This document shows positions 1-8,684 of a stretch of DNA of 47,844 bases, piece by piece. Made by a program: the position numbers and the translations under genes. Numbering within the stretch: position 1 is the first letter of the stretch; the number at the start of each line of letters is the position of its first letter. Where the stretch lies: assembly GCA_964362365.1 (NCBI GenBank), contig CAYIEF010000005.1, positions 1 to 47,844 of the forward strand, written 5' to 3'. Under the pieces are notes generated by a model. That model saw nothing but the letters and a program-made list of their open reading frames with translations, was not told the origin of the DNA and did no database searches. The stretch comes from JACPIL01 sp964362365. Its GTDB lineage: Archaea > Nanobdellota > Nanobdellia > Woesearchaeales > GW2011-AR9.

Positions 1-77
1 CCAAAAGGGCATCCAAGCTTATAAATGGTTGGCGAAATAATTTCCGGACACGACAAAAGGTTTGCTCATGCGGAAAG

Positions 78-85
78 TATATAAA
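78..85 (+). promoter_or_regulatory. TATA box of first secreted-protein gene
   Basis: TATATAAA lies 25 bases before the ATG at 103, the spacing of an archaeal leaderless promoter, where transcription would start at or next to the start codon. This supports the start at 103 over the upstream TTG at 94. No ribosome-binding site is visible in between. Confidence 0.7.
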
Positions 86-102
86 GAAGGCAGTTGTACT
101 TA

Positions 103-1095
103 ATGAAAATGTTAGGGCTGTTCAAAAAAGTAATCTTGATGGGGATAGTTTTGATGTTAGTATTGTTTCCTGGCGTTTTGGCAGTAACCCAAGCCGAACC
201 GAGCCAGCCGGTGTATTATCCAACACCTCAGCCAACTCCAGATGTAAAAGAGCTGATCGTAGAATTAGAACTAAGGCCTGATCCTGCTCAACAGCAGACA
301 GCTTTTTATCCCCACGGCTTAGGAGGATTTCAAGTTGGTGGCGCTTTTTGGGTTGATGTTTATTTGGTTCCGCCGTTTTCCTATAATCTCTTAGAAACAC
401 GTATAGAATTATCTTCACCAGCAGACAAAGCGGTAATTGTGTCGGCAACTGATCCTAAATTTAAAGGAGTGAGTGGGGTTCTTCCAGACCTGATTTCATT
501 TACTACCACCGAGACTGCTGATTATCCGGCCGTTACAAAAATTGCTTTACACTACAAACCGACTTCCGGGACGCTCAGAAGCATGGCTAAGTCAAGAATA
601 CATTTTGGCAGCTTTAAAGCATGGTCTGCTTTAGAAGATTCCAAGGTTCTGAATAATTTAGTTTTTACTTTAGAACCTGACTCCACGAAAAGCTACTCCT
701 GGTATTCTTACGAATCCGGTGGCGGTACAACACTCAGCATGTATTCCGGTGCGACTCTAAAGCTGGGGGGCATAAAAGCTGTTTCTCCCACGGCTTGTTC
801 GTATAAAGCGGCAAATCTCTGCAAAGGGAAATGCGGCGTTGTTGACAATGGCTGCGGCGGAGCAGTTGATTGCACAGCAGTGGCAGGCCAATCATCGACT
901 TGTGCAATAGGCCAAGTTTGTGTAAGTAATGCTTGCGTGTCAGCAGTTTCCCTGGCGCTTCCAGCAACTGCTCCCTCGCATGACAAAACAGTTCTTCAGC
1001 AAGTTTCTGATGCTGTTAGCAATGCAAAGTTAACAAAGCTGCAAAAATTAGCGGCAATCGTCAACGCCGTCAAAGCCTGGCTGGCAGCCCAGTAG
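103..1095 (+). CDS. Secreted Cys-rich surface protein (copy A1)
   Basis: A 330-residue protein with a signal peptide (hydrophobic residues about 8-28), a beta-rich middle domain (about 50-230) and a Cys-rich knot near residues 230-280, followed by a short helical tail ending in VKAWLAAQ. The gene at 3448-4689 has the same design and a similar tail, so the two are paralogues. It is followed 10 bases later by a membrane-anchored cohesin-like gene with a GGAGG site, so the two are probably co-transcribed. The start at 103 was chosen because of the TATA box 25 bases upstream. No enzyme motif is seen. A role in cell-surface adhesion is inferred only from architecture. Confidence 0.75.
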   Translation: MKMLGLFKKVILMGIVLMLVLFPGVLAVTQAEPSQPVYYPTPQPTPDVKELIVELELRPDPAQQQTAFYPHGLGGFQVGGAFWVDVYLVPPFSYNLLETRIELSSPADKAVIVSATDPKFKGVSGVLPDLISFTTTETADYPAVTKIALHYKPTSGTLRSMAKSRIHFGSFKAWSALEDSKVLNNLVFTLEPDSTKSYSWYSYESGGGTTLSMYSGATLKLGGIKAVSPTACSYKAANLCKGKCGVVDNGCGGAVDCTAVAGQSSTCAIGQVCVSNACVSAVSLALPATAPSHDKTVLQQVSDAVSNAKLTKLQKLAAIVNAVKAWLAAQ

Positions 1096-1105
1096 GAGGA
1101 GTTTA

Positions 1106-2068
1106 ATGATGAGGGGAGTAAAGAAGACGTACAAACGCTTATTTCTGCATACACATGAAGCGCATCCCCCAAGAAACGGTCCTTTAAGAAACAAAGGAGA
1201 ATCTGGCAAACTGTTTGTTATTACTATTATTGGGATGGTTCTTGTTTTGGCCTTGCTTTTATCTTCTCAAGGGCAACTGACAGGGAACGGCTTTTTTACT
1301 GGCGAGGTAAATACTGCGGGAACTGAACTTGTCGCTGCGCCAGTTTATGAAAATCAACCGTTTTCCTTAAAAGTAAGGGCAAATACGGATAAGGAAATCA
1401 GTGTGATTGGTTTCGAATTAAAACTTCCTTCGGGCATGAATTGCGCAAATGTTCAGGATATTCAGAATTTACTTGGCTGGGACGTCGAATCCGAAAAAAC
1501 TTGCGATGCTAGCCAGAAAAAAATTATTTTTGAATATGCAACTTTTGGTGCAGGAAAATCGGAAAAATTTGATGCTGCTCAAATAGATTTTACAGGAATG
1601 CCTAAAGGCAATTATGCGTTTACCTTTAAATCCTTCCAAGCATTTGATTCCCAAAATAAAAATATTATTCAAAAGGTTCTCAATCCGGTGGTGGAAGTAC
1701 AATCTGCGCCATCTCCGGAAGCATCTTCTTCACCTGCATCTGCCGGGGGAGCTGCTCCAACTGCATCTGCAGAAGAAGTTACTCCAACTGCGTCTGCCAA
1801 AGAAGTTACTCCAACTGTACCTGTAGAGGAAGTCACTCCAACTGCATCTGCCGAGGAAGCTGCCTCAGAGATCCCCGCAAAGAAAGTTTCAATAACCAAG
1901 GCGGCGGAAGCGTTAAAGGCGGCGTCGAAAAAGCTGGTTGCTATGGGGAAAAATAATTTTAAGGTTGCTTGGCTGGCAGCAGCGGTGCTGGCAGTATTCA
2001 TAACCGCTATTGTCATTATAGTTTATCTAAGGAGAAAGAAAAGAAAAGTAAAAGTTCAAAAGGGATAA
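1106..2068 (+). CDS. Membrane-anchored cohesin-like surface protein (copy B1)
   Basis: A 320-residue protein with a basic N-terminal cytoplasmic segment containing HTHEAHP, a TM helix (about 36-55), then the motif LTGNGF. A beta-sandwich domain reminiscent of cohesin folds follows (about 65-200, with GFELKLPSGMNC and AAQIDF). Next comes a threonine/proline/glutamate linker built of four near repeats of the type EEVTPTASA, and a C-terminal TM helix (about 288-308) with a basic tail. The paralogue is the N-terminal third of the gene at 4701. The start follows a GGAGG site in the sequence after the upstream stop. The cohesin resemblance is by eye; partner and function are unknown. Confidence 0.7.
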   Translation: MMRGVKKTYKRLFLHTHEAHPPRNGPLRNKGESGKLFVITIIGMVLVLALLLSSQGQLTGNGFFTGEVNTAGTELVAAPVYENQPFSLKVRANTDKEISVIGFELKLPSGMNCANVQDIQNLLGWDVESEKTCDASQKKIIFEYATFGAGKSEKFDAAQIDFTGMPKGNYAFTFKSFQAFDSQNKNIIQKVLNPVVEVQSAPSPEASSSPASAGGAAPTASAEEVTPTASAKEVTPTVPVEEVTPTASAEEAASEIPAKKVSITKAAEALKAASKKLVAMGKNNFKVAWLAAAVLAVFITAIVIIVYLRRKKRKVKVQKG

Positions 2069-2088
2069 CCTCACCTGCGCCAATGCAA

Positions 2089-2158
2089 GAAATGAAGAAA
2101 CTACTTCATTTCTGCACAGAAATAAAATCTTTGTTTGATTTCTTGTGTTGTTTTTTTT
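2089..2158 (+). terminator. Hairpin plus U-tract terminator-like site
   Basis: A perfect 9-bp inverted repeat (GAAATGAAG at 2089-2097, CTTCATTTC at 2104-2112, 6-base loop) follows the surface gene by 20 bases. A T-rich stretch ending in eight or more T comes after it. This is a plausible transcription end for the first secreted-protein pair; archaeal termination depends mostly on the U-tract. Confidence 0.5.
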
Positions 2159-2227
2159 AAGAAGATGAACTATTTTCGTGATGCGAATCAGTTTCGGGAT
2201 AACAGACTTTTTTTTGTGTTAGCGAAA

Positions 2228-2268
2228 GTTTTAAATAGTTAAAACATTACAATTACATTACAATGGTA
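2228..2268 (+). promoter_or_regulatory. Palindromic promoter/operator of RHH gene
   Basis: GTTTTAA-ATAG-TTAAAAC (2228-2245) is a 7-bp inverted repeat over the likely TATA element. CATTAC-AATG-GTAATG forms a second inverted repeat across the start codon. Ribbon-helix-helix antitoxins commonly bind such operators to repress themselves; here that is inferred from the position. Confidence 0.45.
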
Positions 2269-2520
2269 ATGGATACACTTCAGGTGAGATTGAGTCCCGG
2301 TTTAGTAGAAAGAATAGATGATTTAGTGGGAACAGGAATTTATGCTAACAGATCTGATGCTATTAGGGATGCTGTTAGAAGGTTAATTTTAGGTAATTTA
2401 GTAGGCATTATACCAAACAAAGGAGATACTGTTAAGGAAATACGCGAAATGAGGAAGAGATTATCTAAAGATGTTAAAAGCTTTAAGGATGTTGAAGAAA
2501 TTAACAAGCTAATTGGTTAA
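2263..2520 (+). CDS. Ribbon-helix-helix (CopG/VapB-type) DNA-binding protein
   Basis: An 85-residue protein with an N-terminal beta strand (TLQVRLSPGLVERIDDLV), then the turn and helix GIYANRSDAIRDAVRRLI, typical of MetJ/Arc ribbon-helix-helix dimers. The C-terminal half is charged, like an antitoxin tail. It converges with and overlaps by 12 bases a PIN-domain gene on the other strand, so it may be an antitoxin, but the PIN gene has its own upstream partner. Its promoter carries inverted repeats suited to autoregulation. The start could also be the ATG at 2269. Confidence 0.75.
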   Translation: MVMDTLQVRLSPGLVERIDDLVGTGIYANRSDAIRDAVRRLILGNLVGIIPNKGDTVKEIREMRKRLSKDVKSFKDVEEINKLIG

Positions 2521-2937
2521 ATCTTCTGGCCTATATACTTCAATATGTTTGCTTGCAAAATCCATTAAGTCTTTATCTCTGGTGATCAATGGAATGTTTA
2601 ATCTTTTTGCAATTGCAACATGTAGATAATCATAAAAACTAATTTTACATTGTTCTTGATGTTCAAACTGTCGTGCTAAGTCATAATCCTCCGGAACAGT
2701 CTTAATAAGTTTTATTGATTCATTGTCGTTGAAAAATTTCATTACTAACTTCAATTTTTCTTCAAGCTTGAATGAAAGTTCTTTTATCACTATTGTAGAG
2801 ACAATAATTATATTTTCATCTTCGATGAAATCTTTCGCTAATTTCCAATAAGGGTCTCCTTTAGTTGAATCTCCTTCTTTCTTGAAGAGATTGATCCAAA
2901 TACAGGAGTCGACGTAGTAGGTTTTTGGTGCGTTCAC
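2509..2937 (-). CDS. vapC: PIN-domain ribonuclease toxin (VapC-like)
   Basis: A 142-residue protein with the PIN acidic residues: D10 in YYVDSCIWINLF, a mid-domain Glu (VIKELSF), an Asp in SFYDYLHVAIAKRL, and the Asp pair in LITRDKDLMDFA. PIN toxins are Mg-dependent RNases. Length and motif spacing are normal, so it looks intact. It overlaps the preceding minus-strand gene by ATGA, indicating translational coupling with a probable antitoxin, and its 3' end overlaps the convergent RHH gene by 12 bases. The pair sits between two copies of a duplicated surface-gene pair. Confidence 0.85.
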   Translation of the reverse strand: MNAPKTYYVDSCIWINLFKKEGDSTKGDPYWKLAKDFIEDENIIIVSTIVIKELSFKLEEKLKLVMKFFNDNESIKLIKTVPEDYDLARQFEHQEQCKISFYDYLHVAIAKRLNIPLITRDKDLMDFASKHIEVYRPEDLTN

Positions 2938-3293
2938 GAGATTTCTCTTTGCTCAACTTTCTTTTCAAATTTAGTGACTTTAATCTTTTTACCAATGTCA
3001 TCATCGATGTCATAATGGATGTCTGCATCATAATAACAGTATTTGTATCCTAATTTCTCTACTAGATACCATAAAATCTGTTCATAAAATGCCGGCAGGC
3101 ATTCAACTCGATACCCTTTTCCGAGAGATTCTCCTTTATCTATCTCCTTACCTCTCAACCTTTCAGCGAACTTTTTTGCCTCCCTCAAATCTTTTTCAAA
3201 TTGTTGAGCTTCCACAGCTTTGCCGATAAGAATCTCTCTGTGTTCGCCTTCATACCAATCATATTGTATCTTAAATATATTGAAATCAACCAT
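2934..3293 (-). CDS. Hypothetical protein, probable antitoxin partner of PIN toxin
   Basis: A 119-residue protein beginning MVDFNIFKIQYDW; the longer reading back to 3353 lacks support, while a GAGG-like site and a CTTTTATAG TATA-like element lie upstream of 3293. It is highly charged, with a helical middle (EKDLREAKKFAERLRG) and acidic strand DADIHYDIDDD. It overlaps the PIN gene by 4 bases (ATGA), the usual arrangement of antitoxin before toxin. No family was recognised; the antitoxin role rests on position. Confidence 0.6.
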   Translation of the reverse strand: MVDFNIFKIQYDWYEGEHREILIGKAVEAQQFEKDLREAKKFAERLRGKEIDKGESLGKGYRVECLPAFYEQILWYLVEKLGYKYCYYDADIHYDIDDDIGKKIKVTKFEKKVEQREIS

Positions 3294-3405
3294 GGTAGCG
3301 CCTCTTTTTAATGAACTTTTTGACTGCTCTATAAAAGTATTATTGGATTTCAAACTCTAGTTCTGTGAAGTATATGGTGTAATCTTTCGAGAAACCAATC
3401 GGAAG

Positions 3406-3442
3406 CTATATAAACCTCAAAAGAATTTCTAATAACGGTGAT
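3406..3442 (+). promoter_or_regulatory. TATA box and GGTGAT ribosome site
   Basis: CTATATAAA at 3406-3414 lies about 40 bases before the ATG at 3448, and GGTGAT (3437-3442) lies 5 bases before it. This gene therefore should have a short leader with a Shine-Dalgarno site, in contrast to its leaderless paralogue at 103. Confidence 0.65.
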
Positions 3443-3447
3443 TTAGC

Positions 3448-4689
3448 ATGCTCAAAAAGACGGTGTTGATGGGGATACTCTTAATTGCCGTACTTGTTTT
3501 AAGTGGCTGCGGGACGTATCAGTCGAATTGTGTTGAATCAAGCAGTCAAAAGTGTTACGGTAAAATAGTGGTACCTAAAGCAAAAAGTGATGGTACTTGT
3601 GATGCAGATCAAAAAAATATAAACGGGTGGTGTTATGCTGTTGGAGATGCATCCAGGTGCAGTAAGCTCAATGGTCTAGGCGATTTCAAGTTGACCTGGG
3701 CTTCTGTGTATGTACCCAAATATAACACTAACATTTGTTATTCTACCTGCTCAACAAGTGCTGATTGCGGTACTGGATATTCTTGTCTGACAGAAAAAGA
3801 TTCTACTGCAAAAGACATTAAAGTGTGTACCCCTTCATGTAAGACTTTAGGATCCACATCAGAATGTCTTCCAGGTTTAACTACCTGTCAGGATTTTTTA
3901 TTGTGCAGACCCAACGCTGATTTATCTCAAGTTTCTCTTCAGCAAGTAGTTCAAATTTCTCCACAAGTTTCTCCGCAAGTAGTTGGACTGCTGGCAGATC
4001 CCAATGAATTGCTGGTCGAATTGGAAGAGAATAGAATTAACAGATCCCACGCTTGGATTAATATTTATTTAACGTCTGCAACTCATACGCAAATTCAAGC
4101 CATAAACAACTTAAAATTTGTGTCTTCCCCTTCCAGTAGCTTTATTAAAGTTGAATTCCACCCTTTTTTTAAAAATCTTCAGGTCGTTATGCCGCCTTCA
4201 CAACTTTCCATCAGTGGCAGTGGGCCATTTCCTATCACCCCAAAAGCAAAAACGTACCTAGGGAGGGTATATCTTCAGAATGAAAATGGAAACCCAGCTA
4301 CCATGCAAATAACCTTGGATCTGGCAGTTTCAGGTGTCTTTTACGACCAATACAATGCTAAGTTTGCTCTCAAAATGACGCCGTTCTCGTTTTGTGCTCC
4401 CGACGCAACCATGGGGCTTATTCCTGGAACGAACTGCGGGGCGTGGGCTGAAGGATGTGGTAGATTCGTAGACGCTGGTTCTTGTTTGGAGGGAAAGGTT
4501 TGCGTAAGTGGCTTCTGTCAGTCAGCATTATCCCAAGTTCTTTCTGCAGCTGCACCTCCAAAAGACACGGGTCTCTTGACCAGTGTTTCTAATGTCCTTA
4601 AACAAACGCCCTGCGATCCTAATGATTTTATTTGTAAGGCAGGGAAAATTGATGCAATGCTTACCGCACTCATAGCATGGCTTAATTAA
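3448..4689 (+). CDS. Secreted Cys-rich surface lipoprotein (copy A2)
   Basis: A 413-residue protein with a lipoprotein-type signal (lipobox LSGC, lipidated Cys about residue 21). A Cys-rich N-terminal region (about 25-150) is absent from the shorter paralogue at 103; it has a QVSPQV repeat linker. A beta-rich domain (NELLVELEENR to about 310), a second Cys-rich knot (CAPDATMGLIPGTNCG...) and a helical tail ending LTALIAWLN follow. The downstream membrane-anchored gene begins 11 bases later. The duplicated gene order with copy A1/B1 suggests the two products act together; the actual function is unknown. Confidence 0.72.
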   Translation: MLKKTVLMGILLIAVLVLSGCGTYQSNCVESSSQKCYGKIVVPKAKSDGTCDADQKNINGWCYAVGDASRCSKLNGLGDFKLTWASVYVPKYNTNICYSTCSTSADCGTGYSCLTEKDSTAKDIKVCTPSCKTLGSTSECLPGLTTCQDFLLCRPNADLSQVSLQQVVQISPQVSPQVVGLLADPNELLVELEENRINRSHAWINIYLTSATHTQIQAINNLKFVSSPSSSFIKVEFHPFFKNLQVVMPPSQLSISGSGPFPITPKAKTYLGRVYLQNENGNPATMQITLDLAVSGVFYDQYNAKFALKMTPFSFCAPDATMGLIPGTNCGAWAEGCGRFVDAGSCLEGKVCVSGFCQSALSQVLSAAAPPKDTGLLTSVSNVLKQTPCDPNDFICKAGKIDAMLTALIAWLN

Positions 4690-4700
4690 AGGTACGAACA

Positions 4701-7412
4701 ATGAGAAGACGAGTACAAAAAGTTTACAAGAAACTGCCGCCGCACACGTATGAAGCGCATCCGCTTACCAATGCAGGCGAAGCAAGCAAGCCATTAATTA
4801 TCGGCATCATTGCTATTGTTGCCGTTATTGCCTTATCTTTACTTCTGCTTTTTTCGGACCAATTGGTAGGGAAAGCATATGGTGGTCCATTAAACAGCGC
4901 TGGCGCTGATCTTAATTCTGTAAAAGCGTATACCAATCAACAATTTTCTTTTAATGTGAGCGCTAACATAGGCCCATCTAAGAGCACTAAATCTATTGCT
5001 TTTGAATTGCAGCTTCCTCCCGGAATAACTTGCAGCCAAGTCACGGTGACTAGTCTTCTTACAGGATGGACAAATTATGTTCCAAATCCTTGCGACAGTT
5101 CTAATAAAATTAGTTTTTTTTATGCCACTACTGATCAAAGTCTTTTCAAGACAGGTGTGATAGATGCTGCTAAGATAACTCTTTCCTCTACAGCAAAAAA
5201 AGAAGAGGGTTATTTATTTGATTTGAAATCTTTTGCTGTTTTTGATTCACAACAAGCTTCTACTAATCTTATAGATCAGAATAATATTAATGATATTACT
5301 GTTAATGTTATTGATCCAGTCTGCGGCGACAGCGATGTCAACCAAATGAGCGAGCAATGTGACGACGGTAATACTGCCAATGGTGATGGCTGTTCTGCAG
5401 CGTGTCAGACAGAAGTTGCTCCTGCAGTCTGCGGCAATGGCGTGAAGGAAGGAACGGAAGAATGTGACTTAGGGAAGGACAATGGGGGGATTACTAAAAC
5501 CTGTAGTAGTACCTGTAAAACTTGGCTTTCCTGCACTCCAAATAATGCCAATGGCGTGGTAATGACAACCACTGCGGGAGAACAAACCTTTGAAGCGAAA
5601 TGCAATCCGCTTGATTTTACTCTGAGGGTTGTAGTAAATTGTCAAGCAAATCCTGTAAGTTACACTTTAGCAAATGTTAAGTGTTCTTCTGGAAATGTGT
5701 GCAAACTGGATGAGAATAAGGTAGCAATGTGTGTTTCCCTAACCTGCGGCAACGGAAAAGTAGAAGCAGGTGAAACCTGTGACGATGGTAATACTGCCAA
5801 TGGTGATGGCTGTTCTGCAGCATGTCAGAAGGAAGAAGCGCTTCCTCCGCCTCTTCCACCAGTTCCTGGAGAAGTTCCGCCTACCGAATTCCAATGCGTC
5901 ACTCCACCTTCAGGTTTAGTAAGCTGGTGGGCTGGAGAAGACAATGCATATGATTTGCAAGCTAAAAATGCAGGTCAATTAAAAGGTGGCTTGTCCTTTA
6001 CTTCCGGGAAAGTCGGAAAGGCATTCCAATTCGATGGTGTTGACGATTACGTAGAAATTCCAGACAGTCCTAGTCAAACTCCTGCAGCAATGACGCTGAT
6101 GGCATGGATAAAGTGGAAGAAAGGCACTACCATAATCTCAAAATGGGATAGCTTTCTTAGTCAAGCGAGTTGGTATCTTTTAGTGAATGGAGACGAGTTG
6201 AGATTCTTGGTTGGCGGTACTGGTGGCCAAGCAAGTGAAATCGACACAGATAATGTAAATCTTGTTGTTGATCAGTGGTATCATGTAGTAGCAGTATATG
6301 ATTCAGCTAATAAGTTAATGAAAATATACGTCAATGGTGTAGAAGTTCCAAGTACAGTAACTCCTAATTCAGCTTTTGTATCGCCTTTTGATGGTACAGC
6401 TCCTGTTCGTATTGGTGCATCAGTGGGTTCAGGAGGAGTAGCTTTCAATCCTTTCAACGGCCTCATCGACGAAGTTGCTTTCTGGAACAAAGCTTTAACT
6501 GCTCAAGAGATTAAATCAATCTATGATGCAGACACAGCAGGAATGTGTAGACCTGCACTAGCAGTCTGCGATGACACTCATCCTACCTCATGCACCACCC
6601 AAATGACTTGCACTAGTGCCAATAATTATTGGTCTAACAATGCTTGTTATGATGCTTGTATTGCTGGCACGGAAGATCCAAATAATGATAACGTTTGCAC
6701 TCCTGTAGCACTTCCTCCGCCCCCCCCACCAGTTCCTGAAGAAGTTCCACAATACCAATGCACTGAAACAGTCCCCAGCGATTCCGTACTTTGTTTGGAC
6801 GACGATAAAGGCTTGTCTCAGAACACCGCTAGAACTCTGGTCCAAAGCTGCACCATGCAGACCAAGTGCGAATATGCCTGCAACCAGGGTTATCATTTCG
6901 AAAATGGTGCTTGTGTACCAGTTCAACCACAATATCAATGTACTGGCACTCCTCCAAGCTATGCGCAACTTTGTTCAGGAGACAATACTGGATTATCACA
7001 AAACACTGCAGTCAAGGCTGTTTCTCAATGCAGTGATCCCATGAAATGTGAATATCAATGTGATTCTGGTTACGCTCCTAATGCGCAAGGGACAAATTGC
7101 GAAGCTGCGGTAACTGTACAAGGTACAAAAGTAACTCTTACTGATGTTCCAACTGCAAATAATGTTTTCAGCACTAAAATAACTGCAACGGAAACATTCA
7201 CGCAAGAAATAACTATCTACACTCTTCTTTACGACGTGAATGGTAAAGTGCTGGCATTAAAATTAGAGAAAGTAGCAGGTTTAACCAAAGATCAAACTTA
7301 TACTGCAGCGCTCAACTATCCAGAAGCCAATGTAAAGAGAAAGTCAGTAATACTCTATGACGTAAAGCAAAATCCAGCGGTCTTTGGCAGCTTGGAAGTA
7401 GGAAAGTCTTAA
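4701..7412 (+). CDS. Large multidomain surface protein: cohesin-like, Myxo-type Cys repeats, LamG (copy B2)
   Basis: A 903-residue protein. The N-terminal basic segment has HTYEAHP, then a TM helix (about 33-54) followed by LVGKAY, as in the paralogue at 1106. A cohesin-like beta domain (about 60-205) is followed by three Cys-rich repeats of the DUF4215/Myxococcus type (CDDGNTANGDGCSAACQ; about 210, 244 and 350), a proline linker, a LamG/concanavalin-like jelly roll (about 400-615; VSWWAGEDNA, FQFDGVDDYVEIPDS, GLIDEVAFWNKAL), more Cys-rich modules and a C-terminal beta domain. LamG folds commonly bind glycans or proteins. Two of the Cys repeats are almost identical in DNA (5358-5409 and 5778-5829), suggesting recent internal duplication. 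Confidence 0.8.
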   Translation: MRRRVQKVYKKLPPHTYEAHPLTNAGEASKPLIIGIIAIVAVIALSLLLLFSDQLVGKAYGGPLNSAGADLNSVKAYTNQQFSFNVSANIGPSKSTKSIAFELQLPPGITCSQVTVTSLLTGWTNYVPNPCDSSNKISFFYATTDQSLFKTGVIDAAKITLSSTAKKEEGYLFDLKSFAVFDSQQASTNLIDQNNINDITVNVIDPVCGDSDVNQMSEQCDDGNTANGDGCSAACQTEVAPAVCGNGVKEGTEECDLGKDNGGITKTCSSTCKTWLSCTPNNANGVVMTTTAGEQTFEAKCNPLDFTLRVVVNCQANPVSYTLANVKCSSGNVCKLDENKVAMCVSLTCGNGKVEAGETCDDGNTANGDGCSAACQKEEALPPPLPPVPGEVPPTEFQCVTPPSGLVSWWAGEDNAYDLQAKNAGQLKGGLSFTSGKVGKAFQFDGVDDYVEIPDSPSQTPAAMTLMAWIKWKKGTTIISKWDSFLSQASWYLLVNGDELRFLVGGTGGQASEIDTDNVNLVVDQWYHVVAVYDSANKLMKIYVNGVEVPSTVTPNSAFVSPFDGTAPVRIGASVGSGGVAFNPFNGLIDEVAFWNKALTAQEIKSIYDADTAGMCRPALAVCDDTHPTSCTTQMTCTSANNYWSNNACYDACIAGTEDPNNDNVCTPVALPPPPPPVPEEVPQYQCTETVPSDSVLCLDDDKGLSQNTARTLVQSCTMQTKCEYACNQGYHFENGACVPVQPQYQCTGTPPSYAQLCSGDNTGLSQNTAVKAVSQCSDPMKCEYQCDSGYAPNAQGTNCEAAVTVQGTKVTLTDVPTANNVFSTKITATETFTQEITIYTLLYDVNGKVLALKLEKVAGLTKDQTYTAALNYPEANVKRKSVILYDVKQNPAVFGSLEVGKS
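5358..5829 (+). repeat. Internal DNA repeat encoding Cys-rich module
   Basis: About 52 bases beginning TGTGACGA(C/T)GGTAATACTG recur exactly 420 bases apart (5358-5409 and 5778-5829) with only two or so differences. They encode the CDDGNTANGDGCSAACQ module. Near-identity at synonymous positions points to recent duplication or gene conversion. Confidence 0.75.
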
Positions 7413-7419
7413 TTTCACC

Positions 7420-8373
7420 ATGAAAAAATTGTTCCTTTTTGCAGTACTTTTTTTACTATCTTTTTCCTTAGCTGCAGCAGTTCCTCAAGTCTCTACCAAC
7501 AAAGCGGAATATAGCGGCAGCGAAGTTGTTACTGCAACCATAACTGATTGTGTGGGAACGTCTCTGGCTGAATTTCGTAACCCTGGCGGTGACGTGGCAG
7601 ACATCAAGACAGGAAAAGACAACTGGAGTGCTTCCTACAATACTCTTTCTGATTCCGCTGACGGAAAATATACTGTTTCTGCAACCTGCACTAATGGAGC
7701 AGGACTAGGAAACTTCTGTGTCGATGCTCCAGGATGCATTCCTGCTGAAACAACTACCACTACTGGGGGTGGCGGAATTACCTGTACGCCGAACTGGAGC
7801 TGTAGCGAATGGTCTTACTGTGGTCCAAATCTGATGCAAACCCGTTCTTGCACAGATTTAAAAAATTGTCGAGCAGCAAGAGAGGAATCCCAACCTTGCC
7901 AGGCCTGCCAAGAATCCTGGGTTTGCTCAATATGGGCAGAATGTAGTGCTGGAATACAAACCAGAGCATGTTATGATGAACATTTATGTGACACTACCAA
8001 TAACAAACCAGCGATTCAAAAAGTATGCAAGCAAGCAGATCCCTTTCCTCCTCCAAGCAGGATTTCTACTCAATTGCCGCCCCCATACATCCCTCCCCCT
8101 GTCGTGCAACAAAGTTTCCTTTCCAAAGTGTGGAATAATTATAAATTCTATATAATTGGCGGAGCAGCAGCAATTGTACTTGCCGCACTGGTGTTGTTAG
8201 CTCTTCATCTATTAATGCCTAAAAAAGTAGCCTACAATCTCAACGAATTGAAACAATGGGTGCGAAAAGAAAAAGAGATGGGAACTTCTGATGAAGATAT
8301 CCGCCAAATTCTAAAACAGAATACCGGCTGGGCGGATGATGAAATTGCTATGGCCTTTGAAAGTCTGCGGTAG
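7420..8373 (+). CDS. Membrane-anchored thrombospondin-like surface protein
   Basis: A 317-residue protein with a signal peptide (residues 1-20), a beta domain (about 22-100) and two thrombospondin type-1-like Cys/Trp modules (CTPNWSCSEWSYCGP and ESWVCSIWAECSAG). A proline-rich linker and a TM helix (about 243-264) follow, then a cytoplasmic C-terminal helical domain ending TGWADDEIAMAFESLR. The outer part resembles adhesive modules; the inner tail resembles a small UBA-like helical bundle seen at the end of many DPANN membrane proteins (recognition by eye). It starts 7 bases after the large LamG gene and is likely the last gene of that operon. Confidence 0.7.
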   Translation: MKKLFLFAVLFLLSFSLAAAVPQVSTNKAEYSGSEVVTATITDCVGTSLAEFRNPGGDVADIKTGKDNWSASYNTLSDSADGKYTVSATCTNGAGLGNFCVDAPGCIPAETTTTTGGGGITCTPNWSCSEWSYCGPNLMQTRSCTDLKNCRAAREESQPCQACQESWVCSIWAECSAGIQTRACYDEHLCDTTNNKPAIQKVCKQADPFPPPSRISTQLPPPYIPPPVVQQSFLSKVWNNYKFYIIGGAAAIVLAALVLLALHLLMPKKVAYNLNELKQWVRKEKEMGTSDEDIRQILKQNTGWADDEIAMAFESLR

Positions 8374-8684
8374 CCGCAAGTGACCGCAAGCAACAAAAAA
8401 AATTTTCCAGCATAAATTTTTAAAATTTTGCAACTATTTTAACCATCTACACAGGCACAATTCAAAAAGTGAGTGATTTTGCTCGTTTTTGTTATTAGCT
8501 TTGGCGAGTAGTTAAGGAAGGTTAAGGAATATTCTCGTTTTAAGCTCCTATCTGCCGCATTTCTTGTAAGTTCAAAAATAGAACTAAGAAAAAAGTGAGT
8601 GATTTGAGAAATGCATCACTCACAAAATGGATAGTGCCTCTACACAGATATTTTAATATAGTACAACAATTTGTAAATTACAAA
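8374..8684. other. Non-coding interval with repeated GTGAGTGAT element
   Basis: No credible gene in about 310 bases. GTGAGTGAT occurs at 8469-8477 and 8595-8603 in the same A-rich setting, and its reverse complement ATCACTCAC follows at 8615-8623, making a 9-bp inverted repeat with an 11-base loop. A TATA-like TTTTAATAT at 8651-8659 lies about 34 bases before the next gene's ATG at 8685. The repeats may be a regulator binding site. Confidence 0.5.

Noticed and set aside
5358..5829. Possible CRISPR-like repeat
   Set aside because: Only two copies, inside a coding frame, encoding a Cys-rich module.
8595..8684. GTG start extending the beta-helix protein by 30 residues
   Set aside because: The GTG lies in a perfect inverted repeat and before the TATA-like element; the signal peptide begins properly at 8685.
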